DNA of 64,000 bases, taken from contig NZ_OZ007001.1 in NCBI RefSeq assembly GCF_963931295.1, positions 992,001 through 1,056,000 on the forward strand. The letters run 5' to 3'. Shown here in pieces: positions 27,675 to 36,898 of this stretch. Position 1 is the first letter of the stretch, and the number at the start of each line of letters is the position of its first letter. The position numbers and the translations under genes are program-made. The notes beneath the pieces were generated by a model. The model had not been told where the DNA came from, made no database searches, and was given only the letters and a program-made list of their open reading frames with translations. This stretch comes from an uncultured Mailhella sp. Lineage in GTDB: Bacteria; Desulfobacterota; Desulfovibrionia; Desulfovibrionales; Desulfovibrionaceae.

Positions 27675-28535
27675 ATGACCAGCCAACTCAAGACCTTACT
27701 GCTCATGGCCGGCCTTTCCGCCGTGCTCATCGTCATGGGCAGCGCCCTCGGCGGCAGACAGGGCATCGTCATCGCCCTCGTGCTCGCCGTCATCATGAAC
27801 ATCGGAAGCTTCTGGTTCTCCGACAAAATCGTGCTTTCCATGTACCGGGCGCAGGAACTTTCCCCGGAAGACGCGCCCATGGTGCATCAGATAGTGGAAG
27901 AGCTCGCCGGACGCGCGGGCGTGCCCAAGCCCCGGCTGTTCATCGTTCCGCAGGAGGCCCCCAACGCCTTTGCCACGGGTCGCGATCCGGAACACGGCGT
28001 CATCGCCGTGACGGACGGCATCATGCGCCTGCTGCCGCCGGAACAGCTCCGCGGCGTGCTCGCCCATGAAATGGCCCACATCGCCCACCGCGACATCCTC
28101 ATTCAGACCGTGGCCGGCGTGCTTGGTTCCGCCATCACGGCCATCGCCAACATGCTGCAGTTCTCCATGATCTTCGGCGGTTCGCGCGACGAGGAAGGCA
28201 ACAGCAATCCGCTGGCCGCCATCGCCATGATGATTCTCGGCCCGCTGGCCGCCACCCTCATTCAGATGGCCATTTCCCGCCGCCGCGAATACATGGCCGA
28301 CGCCGCGGGCGCCGAATACTGCGGCGATCCGCTGGCCCTCGCCGGAGCCCTGAACAATCTCGACGCCTACAGCAGGCACATTGCCATGCAGGCCAATCCG
28401 GCCACGGAAAACATGTTCATCGTGTCGCCGCTCTCGGGAGACGCCATGCGCCGCATGTTCAGCACGCATCCTCCCATGGAAGAGCGCATCGCCAACCTGC
28501 AGGAAATGGCCCGCACCGGCCGCTATCCCGGCTAG
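27675..28535 (+). CDS. htpX: Membrane zinc metalloprotease HtpX
   Basis: This 286-residue inner-membrane protease degrades damaged membrane proteins. It has two N-terminal helices (LLLMAGLSAVLIVMGSALGG and IVIALVLAVIMNIGSFWF), the zinc-binding LAHEMAHIAHRD, two more hydrophobic segments (about 150-205) and the third ligand in EYMADAAGAEY. Start ATG 27675 has AGGAGA. A terminator follows. It shares the stress-response theme with htpG but not its locus. Confidence 0.95.
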   Translation: MTSQLKTLLLMAGLSAVLIVMGSALGGRQGIVIALVLAVIMNIGSFWFSDKIVLSMYRAQELSPEDAPMVHQIVEELAGRAGVPKPRLFIVPQEAPNAFATGRDPEHGVIAVTDGIMRLLPPEQLRGVLAHEMAHIAHRDILIQTVAGVLGSAITAIANMLQFSMIFGGSRDEEGNSNPLAAIAMMILGPLAATLIQMAISRRREYMADAAGAEYCGDPLALAGALNNLDAYSRHIAMQANPATENMFIVSPLSGDAMRRMFSTHPPMEERIANLQEMARTGRYPG

Positions 28536-28557
28536 GCGCTCCAACCTTCCGTCCGCA

Positions 28558-28594
28558 GGGCGGGATCCGCAACGCGCGGGTCCCGCCTTTTTTC
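28558..28594 (+). terminator. Intrinsic terminator of htpX
   Basis: Stem GGCGGGAtCC with GGgTCCCGCC followed by six T. Confidence 0.85.
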
Positions 28595-28678
28595 GTTCAT
28601 TTTCGCCTTGCATTTCCCCCCGGATTACGCCACCCTCTCAGCAACGTCCCGGCAGCCTTTTTCCGCACAGGATTTTCC

Positions 28679-30253
28679 ATGATCACACCTCTCTTTTCCG
28701 CTCCCGACAGCTTCGCCCGGCGCGGGCTGGAACAGCTGTTCCTCGTTCTCGACCGCGTCATGCCCATGAACGGTTCCCAGAAACGCGACCTCGCCATGGC
28801 CTGCCGCGATCTTTCCGCGCTGCTCACCACGGAACGCGACGGTCTGAGCCGCCCCTACTGGACTTCCCCCCGCCTGACCTCGGCCTATCTGCGCTATTTT
28901 CTGCCCTGGAACCTCGTGCGCCTCTCCGCGCTGCTGCCCGGACTCGATTTCGGCCGCATTCCCGACGAACCGCTCATCCTCGACATGGGCAGCGGCCCGC
29001 TCACGCTTCCGCTCGCGCTGTGGCTCTCGCGCCCCGATCTGCGCGCCCGCCCCGTCACGCTGGTGGCCAGCGACACCACGCCGCACATTCTGGAACTGGG
29101 CCGGAACATCTTTGAGGGCATGCGCGCCGCGCTGGATCCGGAAAGCCCCTGGATCATCCGCACCATGCGCTCGTCGGTCACGCAGGCTCCGCGCCGCCTC
29201 TACGCGAAGCCCGGCTCCCTTTGGATGGCGTGCATGGGCAACGTGCTCAACGAAATGGAGGAACGTCGCGCCAGACCCGGCCATCAGATAGGCGACAGAA
29301 TGCGCGAACTCTTGGAAAGCGCGGCCGAGATTCTCTGCGAAGACGGCCTCATTCTTTCCGTGGAGCCCGGCACTCGTCAGGGCGGACGCCTCGTGTCGCA
29401 CCTGCGCAAGAGCGCGCTCGGCGGCGTGGATGAAGAGCCGGAATACGGCGATCTCACGGCCTTTGCCCTGCGCGAGGAGCAGGCAGGCCGCCGCGAGGAC
29501 GTCGATGACGACTGGGACGACGACATGGACGACTTCGGTCTGCCGCCCCTGTTCGAGCCTCTCGCGCCCTGCCCCCATGCGGGTCGCTGCCCCATGCTGA
29601 ACAGGAGAACCACGGCCTGGTGCCATGTGAACGCGCCCGCCGAACACGCGCCCGCCGCGCTGCGCGAACTTTCCGCCCGCGCCGGACTCGACAAGGATTC
29701 CATCAGTCTGTCCTTCCTTCTGCTGCGCAAGCTCCGCGAAGAGGACATGGAACACTTTTCCGACGAACAGCCGCAGCCCAAAGGACGCCCCTTGTCCGCC
29801 CGCATCGTTTCCGACGCCTTCGTGGTTCCCGGCTATCCCGGACGCGCCCGCTACGCCTGTTCGCCCCTCGGTCTCGCCCTCATACCCGCCTCGTCGCACC
29901 TGCCGCCCGGCGCGCTCTGCGAAGCCTGGCCCACGCGCGAAAAGGACATGAAGTCTCGGGCAATCATCCTTTCTCTGGAGCCGCCCCATCGTTCCGGCAG
30001 AAGCGAGCGCGAACCGGGACGATTCTCGAACGAGCGGCGCGACCATCGCCGCCCTGCGCCTGAACGCGGACGCGAATACTCCGGCCGCCGATTTCCGGCC
30101 GAGCGCGGCCGCGCCTTCTCCGAAGAGCGCGACAACGAGACGCGCCGTCCCTCTCCCCGCCGCCGGGACAACGATCGCCCCCGGAGAAACGAGAGTAGAC
30201 CACCGGCCCGGGATCAGGAACGCCGCCCCGACAAAACCCGCGGAAAACACTGA
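28679..30253 (+). CDS. Rsm22-like SAM-dependent methyltransferase family protein with Arg-rich tail
   Basis: This 524-residue protein resembles Rsm22/METTL17, small-subunit ribosome assembly factors. A class I SAM-binding loop is seen at LILDMGSGPLTLPLAL (about residue 100), with LSVEPGTRQGG later. A Cys cluster CPHAGRCPM plus WCH (about 300-320) matches the family's metal or Fe-S site. An acidic stretch VDDDWDDDMDD precedes it. The last 95 residues are a disordered Arg-rich tail (many RRD, ERG and RPRR repeats), which suggests RNA contact. Start 28679 is the first Met with a homologous-looking N-terminus. Confidence 0.8.
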   Translation: MITPLFSAPDSFARRGLEQLFLVLDRVMPMNGSQKRDLAMACRDLSALLTTERDGLSRPYWTSPRLTSAYLRYFLPWNLVRLSALLPGLDFGRIPDEPLILDMGSGPLTLPLALWLSRPDLRARPVTLVASDTTPHILELGRNIFEGMRAALDPESPWIIRTMRSSVTQAPRRLYAKPGSLWMACMGNVLNEMEERRARPGHQIGDRMRELLESAAEILCEDGLILSVEPGTRQGGRLVSHLRKSALGGVDEEPEYGDLTAFALREEQAGRREDVDDDWDDDMDDFGLPPLFEPLAPCPHAGRCPMLNRRTTAWCHVNAPAEHAPAALRELSARAGLDKDSISLSFLLLRKLREEDMEHFSDEQPQPKGRPLSARIVSDAFVVPGYPGRARYACSPLGLALIPASSHLPPGALCEAWPTREKDMKSRAIILSLEPPHRSGRSEREPGRFSNERRDHRRPAPERGREYSGRRFPAERGRAFSEERDNETRRPSPRRRDNDRPRRNESRPPARDQERRPDKTRGKH

Positions 30254-30260
30254 CGAAAAT

Positions 30261-30312
30261 ATCGGCTTTCGCTTTTTTTGCGGAACGAAAGCCGTTGCCT
30301 CTGGCTTTTTTT
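30261..30312 (+). terminator. Terminator region after the Rsm22-like gene
   Basis: Stem CGGCTTTCG/CGAAAGCCG overlaps an alternative shorter hairpin AAAGCC/GGCTTT that ends in seven T at 30306-30312. Confidence 0.7.
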
Positions 30313-30377
30313 CACAAAAAGAGCATACTTTTTTCATTCGCCTTCAGGCGAAGCATCCTCTGTAAGGAGACCATCCC

Positions 30378-30812
30378 ATGAACTCTACCGTCGCCCTCAT
30401 AGCCGCCGCCGTTGTCGTCATCGTTCTCATTGCGGTTCTTGTTCTGCGCAGGAAAAAGACCTCCGAACCGGACTCCGACAATCCGAAAGAGGAGGAACTC
30501 AAGGGCGATCAGGAGCTCTACCAGCTCGGAATGAATCCCATTTCCGAAAAGCCCATCATGTACGCCCTCACTACATGTCAGCACTGCAAGAACACGAGAA
30601 AGTTTCTTGACGCCAATAATGTCGATTACATCGTCATCTATCTTGACGAATATGCAGGCTCGCAGCGTTCCGATCTCATGGAAAAAGTGCGTACCTACAA
30701 TCCCCGCGGAACTTTTCCCACCATTCTCGTGCCGGGCGGCAAGGTGATTGTGGGATTCCGCAAACAGCTCATGCAGGAGGCACTGATTCATGACTCCGGA
30801 ACAACTGCTTGA
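30378..30812 (+). CDS. Membrane-anchored glutaredoxin-like protein
   Basis: This 144-residue protein has one N-terminal helix (VALIAAAVVVIVLIAVLVL), a charged linker, then a glutaredoxin/NrdH-like domain with the redox motif TCQHCKNTRKFL (CxxC) and the cis-Pro segment GTFPTILVPGG. It probably faces the cytoplasm, since the residues after the helix are basic (RRKK). Its 3' end overlaps the next gene, a ferredoxin:thioredoxin reductase catalytic-chain homologue, by 23 bp, so the two are likely redox partners. Confidence 0.85.
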   Translation: MNSTVALIAAAVVVIVLIAVLVLRRKKTSEPDSDNPKEEELKGDQELYQLGMNPISEKPIMYALTTCQHCKNTRKFLDANNVDYIVIYLDEYAGSQRSDLMEKVRTYNPRGTFPTILVPGGKVIVGFRKQLMQEALIHDSGTTA

Positions 30813-31119
30813 ACATCTGGCGAAGGGAGCTGAATCCAAGGGATACTATCTTCACGCCGATCACGATCACTGTCTTGGCACGGCGGAAAGTCTGCTGGCC
30901 AACAAGGAGCGCTACGGCTACATGTGCTGCCCCTGCCGTCTGGCCTGCGCCGACAAGCAGCAGGACAGCGACATCATCTGCCCCTGCGTGTACCGGGACG
31001 CCGACATTGCCGAGTACGGCGCGTGCTTCTGTTCCTTTTACGTGTCCAAGGAGCACAAGGACGATCCGGACTTCTTCCCCGAGGTGGAGGAACGCCGCGA
31101 CCCTTCCCGCGGACTGTAA
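30790..31119 (+). CDS. Ferredoxin:thioredoxin reductase catalytic subunit family
   Basis: This 109-residue iron-sulfur protein has the FTR beta-chain signature: CCPCRLAC, then CPCVYRD, then CFCSFYV. In plant FTR the last motif is CHC; here the His is Phe. FTR passes ferredoxin electrons through a [4Fe-4S] cluster and an adjacent disulfide to thioredoxin. Overlap with the membrane glutaredoxin-like gene makes that protein the best candidate for its disulfide substrate (inference). A GCAGGAGG site lies inside the upstream gene. Confidence 0.88.
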   Translation: MTPEQLLEHLAKGAESKGYYLHADHDHCLGTAESLLANKERYGYMCCPCRLACADKQQDSDIICPCVYRDADIAEYGACFCSFYVSKEHKDDPDFFPEVEERRDPSRGL

Positions 31120-31604
31120 TTCGCCCGTAAACGGAAAACGGGCCGTCCGCGCGGCAAAGGATCTTTGAACCAGGGTCGTCAGGCGGATGCCTTTCCGGCG
31201 CAGACGCAATGAGCGCAGAGCGCCGTCTCGGCGCTTTGCATCGGGCCGTCCCTCCCCCTGAGCTTCAAAGAGGTCGCCGGACACTGCTCTTCAAACAGCG
31301 CGCTTCGGCGCCTCCCCCCAGTGGCCGAACACGGCGTTTCGCGCGGAGCGCTCGACTTTCCGTTTCGCGCCGACCGTCCGGGCAGCGCTTCACACCGACG
31401 CCAGAGCCTCCGCTGCAACATGGTTGTGTTCTTCGCCCGCGCGGCAAAGATTCCCGCCCGGCCCGGCAGCATGCCCGGCAACGGGCCTCAAGCAGTGCGG
31501 CAAGGCGCGTCAGCATTACTCTAACACACTCTAAAAACTAAAAATCCTTGCCCGCCGTCACGGCGCATGCCATACTTTTTCCAAAACAGGAAAAGGAGCC
31601 GATC
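31120..31604. other. Intergenic stretch without a visible gene
   Basis: About 485 bp. I see no convincing frame, repeat or terminator. It must contain the promoter of the phosphatase gene. Confidence 0.5.
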
Positions 31605-33089
31605 ATGCGCCGCGTTTTTATTGTCACTGCCGCTCTGGCGGGTGTTCTTTTCTGTTCGCCTCTTCCGGACGCCCTTGCTCAGGATTCGCCCAGACTGCTC
31701 AAGGTGGTGGCGCTGAGCCGCCACGGCGTGCGTTCGCCCACGCAGTCGCCCTCCACGCTGGAGTCATGGAGTTCCCGCGGCTGGCCCGCATGGAACACGG
31801 CTCCGGGCAATCTCACGGAACGCGGAGCGGAGCTCATCGAGGGAGAATGGACCGGGCTGCGCGAATCCCTGGCCTTCGACGGGCTGCTTCCGGCCTCGGA
31901 ATGTCCGCCCGCAGGCAGCGTGCTGATCTATGCCGACAACGAACAGCGCACCCTGGCCACGGCCGCGGCCATGCTGGAAGGGCTGGCTCCGGGCTGCGGC
32001 ATGAAGACGCTCTCAAGCCGCAGCGGGCACGATCCCGTGTTTCATCCCGTGCGAGGCGGTCTCATGGCCTCACCCGCCCTCACCAGCGAAGAAAAATCGG
32101 AACTGGAAGAAGACCTCGCCGACGTTCGCGTCGACATGGACAGGCGCGTGGCGGAACTCTCCGCGCTGCTCGGCCCGGCTTCTTTGCAGCTGTGCGAGCC
32201 GGGGCAGCCTTTCTGCACGCTGAGCGACATGCCCACGCTGCTGCAATACCCCAAGCCGGGCTCCCGCGAAGGCGTTTCCCTGCGCGGCGGTCTGGCGCTG
32301 GCTTCCACCACGGCGGAAATTCTGCTGCTTGAAAGTCTGGAATGGCCGGTGCGCTCCCAGATGATTCCCGCCGCGACGCCCGTGACGCAGCCTGCCGGGC
32401 CCGGCACGCCCGTGGAGCAGAAGGCGAGGCAGATCATTCTTGCGCCCCGCAGCGACAAGCCGGGCGTGGTGACGCTTCCCGCCCGTCCGCGCTGGACGCC
32501 CGCCCCCGTCGCTCCCGCAGACGGCGAAATCATGGTGAATCCTTCCACGGCCCTGCACCTTCTGCCCGTGCATACCCGCGTGCAGAACGCCCTTCAGCGC
32601 TTTCCCGCCATCGCCCGGCAGGAAGGCCTGCCGCTGCTGCTCTTCATGGCGGAAGCGCTGGCCGGAACCTCGCCGCTGGGCGAAGTCAACAGGGCAAAGC
32701 TGGTCATCTTTTCCGGGCACGACACCAACATCGTCAACGTGGCGGGCCTGCTCGGCCTGCACTGGAACAACACGCCCTTCCCCAGAGACAGCACGCCTCC
32801 CGGCTCCATGCTGGTGTTCCGGCTCTGGGACACGCCTCAGGGGCGGCTCGTGCAGGCGACCTTCCAGTGTCAGACGCCGGCGGCGCTGCTGAGCACCGAC
32901 GAGAACGTCATGAACAGCGCGGCGCTCCGGCAGGAAACGCTCGTGCTTCCCGGCTCCTTCGCGCCGACGCCCGCGGGTCCGGGGCTGCCTCTGGAGCATT
33001 TCCTCTCCGCCGTGCGCGCCATGGCCGGAAAGGATCTCGACGCGAGGCTGAACGCCGTTCTGGCCACGACGGCGCGTCCGCAGCCCTAG
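31605..33089 (+). CDS. Exported histidine acid phosphatase (AppA/phytase-like)
   Basis: This 494-residue protein has a signal peptide (residues 1-25, ending LPDALAQ) and the two signatures of branch-2 histidine phosphatases: VVALSRHGVRSPTQ (catalytic RHGxRxP near residue 36) and the HD proton donor in VIFSGHDTNIVN. Relatives hydrolyse glucose-1-phosphate, phytate or other organic phosphates in the periplasm. It is about 60 residues longer than Escherichia coli AppA; the extra includes a Pro-rich middle segment around 250-310. Start ATG 31605 has AAGGAG. Confidence 0.88.
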   Translation: MRRVFIVTAALAGVLFCSPLPDALAQDSPRLLKVVALSRHGVRSPTQSPSTLESWSSRGWPAWNTAPGNLTERGAELIEGEWTGLRESLAFDGLLPASECPPAGSVLIYADNEQRTLATAAAMLEGLAPGCGMKTLSSRSGHDPVFHPVRGGLMASPALTSEEKSELEEDLADVRVDMDRRVAELSALLGPASLQLCEPGQPFCTLSDMPTLLQYPKPGSREGVSLRGGLALASTTAEILLLESLEWPVRSQMIPAATPVTQPAGPGTPVEQKARQIILAPRSDKPGVVTLPARPRWTPAPVAPADGEIMVNPSTALHLLPVHTRVQNALQRFPAIARQEGLPLLLFMAEALAGTSPLGEVNRAKLVIFSGHDTNIVNVAGLLGLHWNNTPFPRDSTPPGSMLVFRLWDTPQGRLVQATFQCQTPAALLSTDENVMNSAALRQETLVLPGSFAPTPAGPGLPLEHFLSAVRAMAGKDLDARLNAVLATTARPQP

Positions 33090-33112
33090 CAGGCCAAAGC
33101 TTCCGCCGCGCG

Positions 33113-34045
33113 TCACAAAAAAAGCTGCCTGTCCCCGCAGGCTGTCCCCGCTCTTTCCACAACCACGTCCCCGGGTTCGCTGTGCCCCACGAGAAACGGC
33201 GAGCAGGCTTCGTGCCTGCCCGCCCCCGCGGGCGCGCCCGATCGTCCGGCGCAGGCGTAGCAGTAGCGGCAGCCGTGCAGACAGGTGTCGTAGGCGCCGA
33301 TGTCCACGCTCTCCGCGCAGCCGCAGGCCGGGCGCTGATTAGGGTCCTTCTTTGCCTTCAGCGTCACCCCGCGCAGCCTGCCGAGCAGATCGGCATCTAC
33401 GCAGCGGGCGCGTCCTATGCAAAATTCGCCCAAATCCATGTCTTCCGCACAGGCCTCCAGCGTGAGATCGTGCGACCGGGCAATCTCGGCCAAGGCCGAC
33501 GCAAGCGCCCGCCGCTCCTCCATCGACGCGTCCCGCAGACCAAGCGACGCCATGTTCCGCCGCGTGTTCCGATAGACGTCCAGAAAGCTGACGACGCACT
33601 TTTCCGTCCACGGCGCAAGCAGCGCGGCCAGCCTCTCGAAGTAGCGGACGTGATGTTCCATCGTGTACGCGGAGCTGAAGAACACGGGATCATAGCGCCA
33701 GATCACCCGCTCCCGCCCCGCCAGCTCGGAAAGACGCCGAAACGCCGGAATGATCACGTCCCGCTTGGAAGGCACGCCGGATTCCGCGTCCCGGCCGTAG
33801 GCGTTGAGCGTCACCTGAAAATAATACGCGTAGTCCCGGAGGCGCGAGAGCCGGTTCAGCATGGGCGAGGGATTCTTTGTCCAGAACACGAAGCCGTCCG
33901 TCGCATCGGGCGACAGGTTCACCCGGCTCACCCGGCTCGGATTCACGGGATTGCGCACCAGCGCGAATCCTTCCTCCAGTCTGCGGAAAAACCAGTCCGC
34001 GTAAAAGGCCGGAATGTCCGTTCTCCGGCTAACGCTTACGATCAT
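33113..34045 (-). CDS. DUF1848 family protein (Cys-rich, radical-SAM-like)
   Basis: This 310-residue protein begins VSVSRRTDIPAFYADWFFRRL and ends with a Cys cluster CGCAESVDIGAYDTCLHGCRYCYA, both hallmarks of DUF1848. The C-terminal CxxxCxxC-like spacing looks like an iron-sulfur site of radical-SAM type, but placed at the C-terminus. Function is unknown. ATG 34045 has GGAG just upstream; a longer frame to 34312 runs through the trp operon terminator and is rejected. Confidence 0.85.
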   Translation of the reverse strand: MIVSVSRRTDIPAFYADWFFRRLEEGFALVRNPVNPSRVSRVNLSPDATDGFVFWTKNPSPMLNRLSRLRDYAYYFQVTLNAYGRDAESGVPSKRDVIIPAFRRLSELAGRERVIWRYDPVFFSSAYTMEHHVRYFERLAALLAPWTEKCVVSFLDVYRNTRRNMASLGLRDASMEERRALASALAEIARSHDLTLEACAEDMDLGEFCIGRARCVDADLLGRLRGVTLKAKKDPNQRPACGCAESVDIGAYDTCLHGCRYCYACAGRSGAPAGAGRHEACSPFLVGHSEPGDVVVERAGTACGDRQLFL

Positions 34046-34122
34046 GCTGCTCCGCGCCCGCGTAGGCGGGCTCATCTCTTCGTTGTCCGGCAGGCATCCG
34101 CGCGAAAATCCTGCCCATGCCT

Positions 34123-34184
34123 CAAAAAACGCCCGGCAATCCGCCTGTCCTCCGAAAAGGCAGGACATCACGGAGCGCCGGGCG
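34123..34184 (-). terminator. Intrinsic terminator of the trp operon
   Basis: Perfect outer stem CGCCCGGC/GCCGGGCG (34130-34137 with 34177-34184) encloses a second stem TGTCCT/AGGACA. Six T follow on the minus strand (complement of 34124-34129). Confidence 0.85.
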
Positions 34185-34256
34185 CAGAACGCTTCTCTTT
34201 TCAGACCGTCCGCCCCTTGCGGCGAAGGCGGGCGCATTCCTGAACGCAGGAAAGCC

Positions 34257-35033
34257 CTACCGGGCGGACTTCCACGTTTTGATGAAGTCCGCAGGGGCCT
34301 TGCCCGCCGCAATGTGCCTGAGGAGCGAACTGCCGAACACTGCTGCGTCCGGCCGGATGTCCTTCGGCAGCGCGTCGAGCTGTTCCGGAACGCGCAGGCC
34401 GAAGCCGAGCGCCACCGGAAGAGAAAACACCCTGCGCACGCGGGAGAGCACCTCCGGCACTTCCGGCGGCAGGCTCGCGCGCTCGCCCGTGGTGCCCATG
34501 ACGGACACCACGTACACGTAGCCTTCCGACACGTCGGCGTAAAGCTTCATGCGCTCCTCGGAGGTGTTCGGCCCCACCAGAGGAATGAGAGCCAGTCCGT
34601 GCGCCGAAAGCGCCGCGCGCATGTCGCCCGCCTCGTCGTAGGGAAGATCGGGCACGATGAGACCGTGAACTCCCACGTCCTGCGCCTCCGTCGCCAGCTT
34701 GTCGAGACCGTACTGCAAAAACGGATTCATGTAGCCCATGAGCACCAGCCCGGCCTTGAACCTGCCCTTGCGCTCGCGCAGCCCTTCCATGATACGGCGC
34801 AGCGTGACGCCGTTTTTCAGCGCCTCCACGGACGCCGCCTCCACCACGGGACCGTCGGCCACGGGATCGGAAAACGGAACGCCGATTTCAATGACGTCCG
34901 CGCCGCTTTCGTCCAGCTCTTCAATGACGTTCCAGAAGGCGTCCGGCGAGGGATATCCCGCCGTCACAAAGGGAATGAGCGCCGTGCGTCCTTCGGCCGA
35001 AGCGTCGCGTAACTTTTTTTCCAGCAGATGCAT
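34257..35033 (-). CDS. trpA: Tryptophan synthase alpha chain
   Basis: This 258-residue TIM-barrel subunit cleaves indole-3-glycerol phosphate to indole and glyceraldehyde 3-phosphate. The catalytic Glu is in DVIEIGVPFSDPVADGP and the Asp in LIVPDLPYDEA; the flexible loop SVMGTTGERASLP follows. It is the last gene of trpE-GD-C-F-B-A, 33 bp after trpB, and passes indole to TrpB through the complex tunnel. Confidence 0.97.
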   Translation of the reverse strand: MHLLEKKLRDASAEGRTALIPFVTAGYPSPDAFWNVIEELDESGADVIEIGVPFSDPVADGPVVEAASVEALKNGVTLRRIMEGLRERKGRFKAGLVLMGYMNPFLQYGLDKLATEAQDVGVHGLIVPDLPYDEAGDMRAALSAHGLALIPLVGPNTSEERMKLYADVSEGYVYVVSVMGTTGERASLPPEVPEVLSRVRRVFSLPVALGFGLRVPEQLDALPKDIRPDAAVFGSSLLRHIAAGKAPADFIKTWKSAR

Positions 35034-35066
35034 ACTATTGTTCCTTCGCGGCCGTGCCGCCGAAAA

Positions 35067-36236
35067 TCAGAGGTTCAGCGCCTTTTCCACAATGTCCATG
35101 TCCTTGTCGCCGCGGCCGGAAAGGTTCACCAGCACGCGGCTGCCGGGAGCAAATTCCCCGGCGTGCGCCAGAACGTAGGCCAGCGCATGGGAGGATTCCA
35201 GCGCGGGCAGAATGCCTTCCACGCGGCAGAGCTCCTGGAAGGCCGAAAGCGCTTCGTGATCGTAGGCCACGCCGTACTTCACGCGTCCCACGGCCGCAAG
35301 ATGGGCGTGTTCCGGGCCCACGCCGGGGTAGTCCAGTCCCGCGGAAATGGAGCCGGAAGGCAGAATCTGCCCGTCGTCGTCCTGAAGCAGCATGGTGTAC
35401 TCGCCGTGCAGCACGCCGGGGCGTCCGAGATTGATGGCCGCAGAATGCATGCAGCCGGGCTCGCCCGTGCCGCCCGCCTCCACGCCGATGATCTTCACCG
35501 ACTCGTCGGGCACGAAGGCCGTGAACATGCCGATGGCGTTGGAACCGCCGCCCACGGCCGCCACCACGTAGTCGGGAAGGCTGCCCGTGCGCTCCAGCAT
35601 CTGCGCGCGGGCCTCGCGGCCGATGACGCTCTGAAATTCCCGCACGAGATCCGGGAACGGATACGGCCCGGCCGCCGTGCCGAAGCAGTAATGCGTGGTT
35701 TCCTGAAGGGAAATCCAGGCCCGGAGCGCCGCGTTGATGGCGTCCTTGAGCGTGCGGGAGCCGCTCTCCACGGCCACCACGTCCGCGCCGAGCAGACGCA
35801 TGCGCCGCACGTTGGCGGACTGCCGCTCCGCGTCTTCCGCGCCCATGTACACCGTGCACTTCATGCCGAGGCGCGCCGCCGCGGCCGCCGTGGCCACGCC
35901 GTGCTGACCGGCGCCGGTTTCCGCAATGAGCGAGGTCTTGCCCATGTGCCTGGCCAGAAGCGCCTGTCCCAGCGTGTTGTTGATCTTGTGCGCGCCGGTG
36001 TGCAGCAGATCCTCGCGCTTGAGCCACACCTCAAAGCCCAGCTTTGCCGAAAGCCCGGGGCAGAAGGTGAGCGGAGTCTCGCGCCCGGCGTAGTTCTTCA
36101 ACAGATCGTCAAGCCCGTTCCGAAACGCTTCGGAAGGCAGAATGTCCTTCATGGCCTCCTCAAGTTCCATGAGGGGCGGCATGAGCAGCTCGGGCACGAA
36201 ACGCCCGCCGAAATCGCCGAAGTATCCTTTTTTCAT
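35067..36236 (-). CDS. trpB: Tryptophan synthase beta chain
   Basis: This 389-residue PLP enzyme condenses indole with serine. The PLP lysine lies in [13 protein letters not shown], the catalytic Glu in AETGAGQHG and the phosphate loop in [10 protein letters not shown]. Length is typical for TrpB1. Its start overlaps the trpF stop (ATGA), so translation is coupled. Confidence 0.98.
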   Translation of the reverse strand: MKKGYFGDFGGRFVPELLMPPLMELEEAMKDILPSEAFRNGLDDLLKNYAGRETPLTFCPGLSAKLGFEVWLKREDLLHTGAHKINNTLGQALLARHMGKTSLIAETGAGQHGVATAAAAARLGMKCTVYMGAEDAERQSANVRRMRLLGADVVAVESGSRTLKDAINAALRAWISLQETTHYCFGTAAGPYPFPDLVREFQSVIGREARAQMLERTGSLPDYVVAAVGGGSNAIGMFTAFVPDESVKIIGVEAGGTGEPGCMHSAAINLGRPGVLHGEYTMLLQDDDGQILPSGSISAGLDYPGVGPEHAHLAAVGRVKYGVAYDHEALSAFQELCRVEGILPALESSHALAYVLAHAGEFAPGSRVLVNLSGRGDKDMDIVEKALNL

Positions 36237-36898
36237 AGCCTGTCACCTTTTCTGCTGTCTGCCGCGCCTCTGCCGCAGTCCGACGCGCCACTTGCGCATG
36301 CGCGAACCGCCGCCACGGCCTTTTCCATGAGTTCCCCGCTCTTTCTGCCCGGGGAGGATTCCAGTTTGGAGTTGAAGTCGAGCCCGTCCGGAGAACAGGC
36401 CGAAAGCGCTCTTGCCACGTTGTCCGGCCCGAGTCCGCCGGAAAGAAACCACGGATGCGGAAACGAAAGATCGGCAAGACTCTGCCAGTCGAGCTCCCGG
36501 CCGCTGCCCATGCCCGCGTCGAGCAGGTACATGCCGCAGGTGTCGGCAAAGGCGTCGATGTCCTGCTGAAGCGCCTGCACGGACGAATATTTCCCCGGCC
36601 AGAGCACGCGGATCACCCTTTCTGCCGGAAAGCGCCCGGCAAACGCCGCGCTCTGGCCGCCGTGCAGCTGTACGAAATCCAGCCCGGCTTCGCTTGCGAT
36701 GCGCTCTGTTTCCTCCGCGCTCTGACGAACGAACACGCCCACGCGCTTCATGCCGTGCGTGTCCAGAGACGCAACCAGCCTCGGCGACACGTTGCGCGGG
36801 CTCGGCTCGTAAAACACGAAGCCGCAGAACTCCACGCCGAGCGCGGCCGCCTCGTCGATGAGACGCTGCTCGCTCATGCCGCAGATTTTAATCCGCAT
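36233..36898 (-). CDS. trpF: Phosphoribosylanthranilate isomerase
   Basis: This 221-residue barrel enzyme isomerises phosphoribosyl anthranilate. The catalytic Cys is in IKICGMSEQ at the N-terminus, FVQLHGGQ follows, and the catalytic Asp is in [10 protein letters not shown]. The start ATG 36898 is preferred over the frame to 36916 because homologues begin at MRIKICG. It overlaps trpC by 11 bp and trpB by four. Confidence 0.95.
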   Translation of the reverse strand: MRIKICGMSEQRLIDEAAALGVEFCGFVFYEPSPRNVSPRLVASLDTHGMKRVGVFVRQSAEETERIASEAGLDFVQLHGGQSAAFAGRFPAERVIRVLWPGKYSSVQALQQDIDAFADTCGMYLLDAGMGSGRELDWQSLADLSFPHPWFLSGGLGPDNVARALSACSPDGLDFNSKLESSPGRKSGELMEKAVAAVRACASGASDCGRGAADSRKGDRL

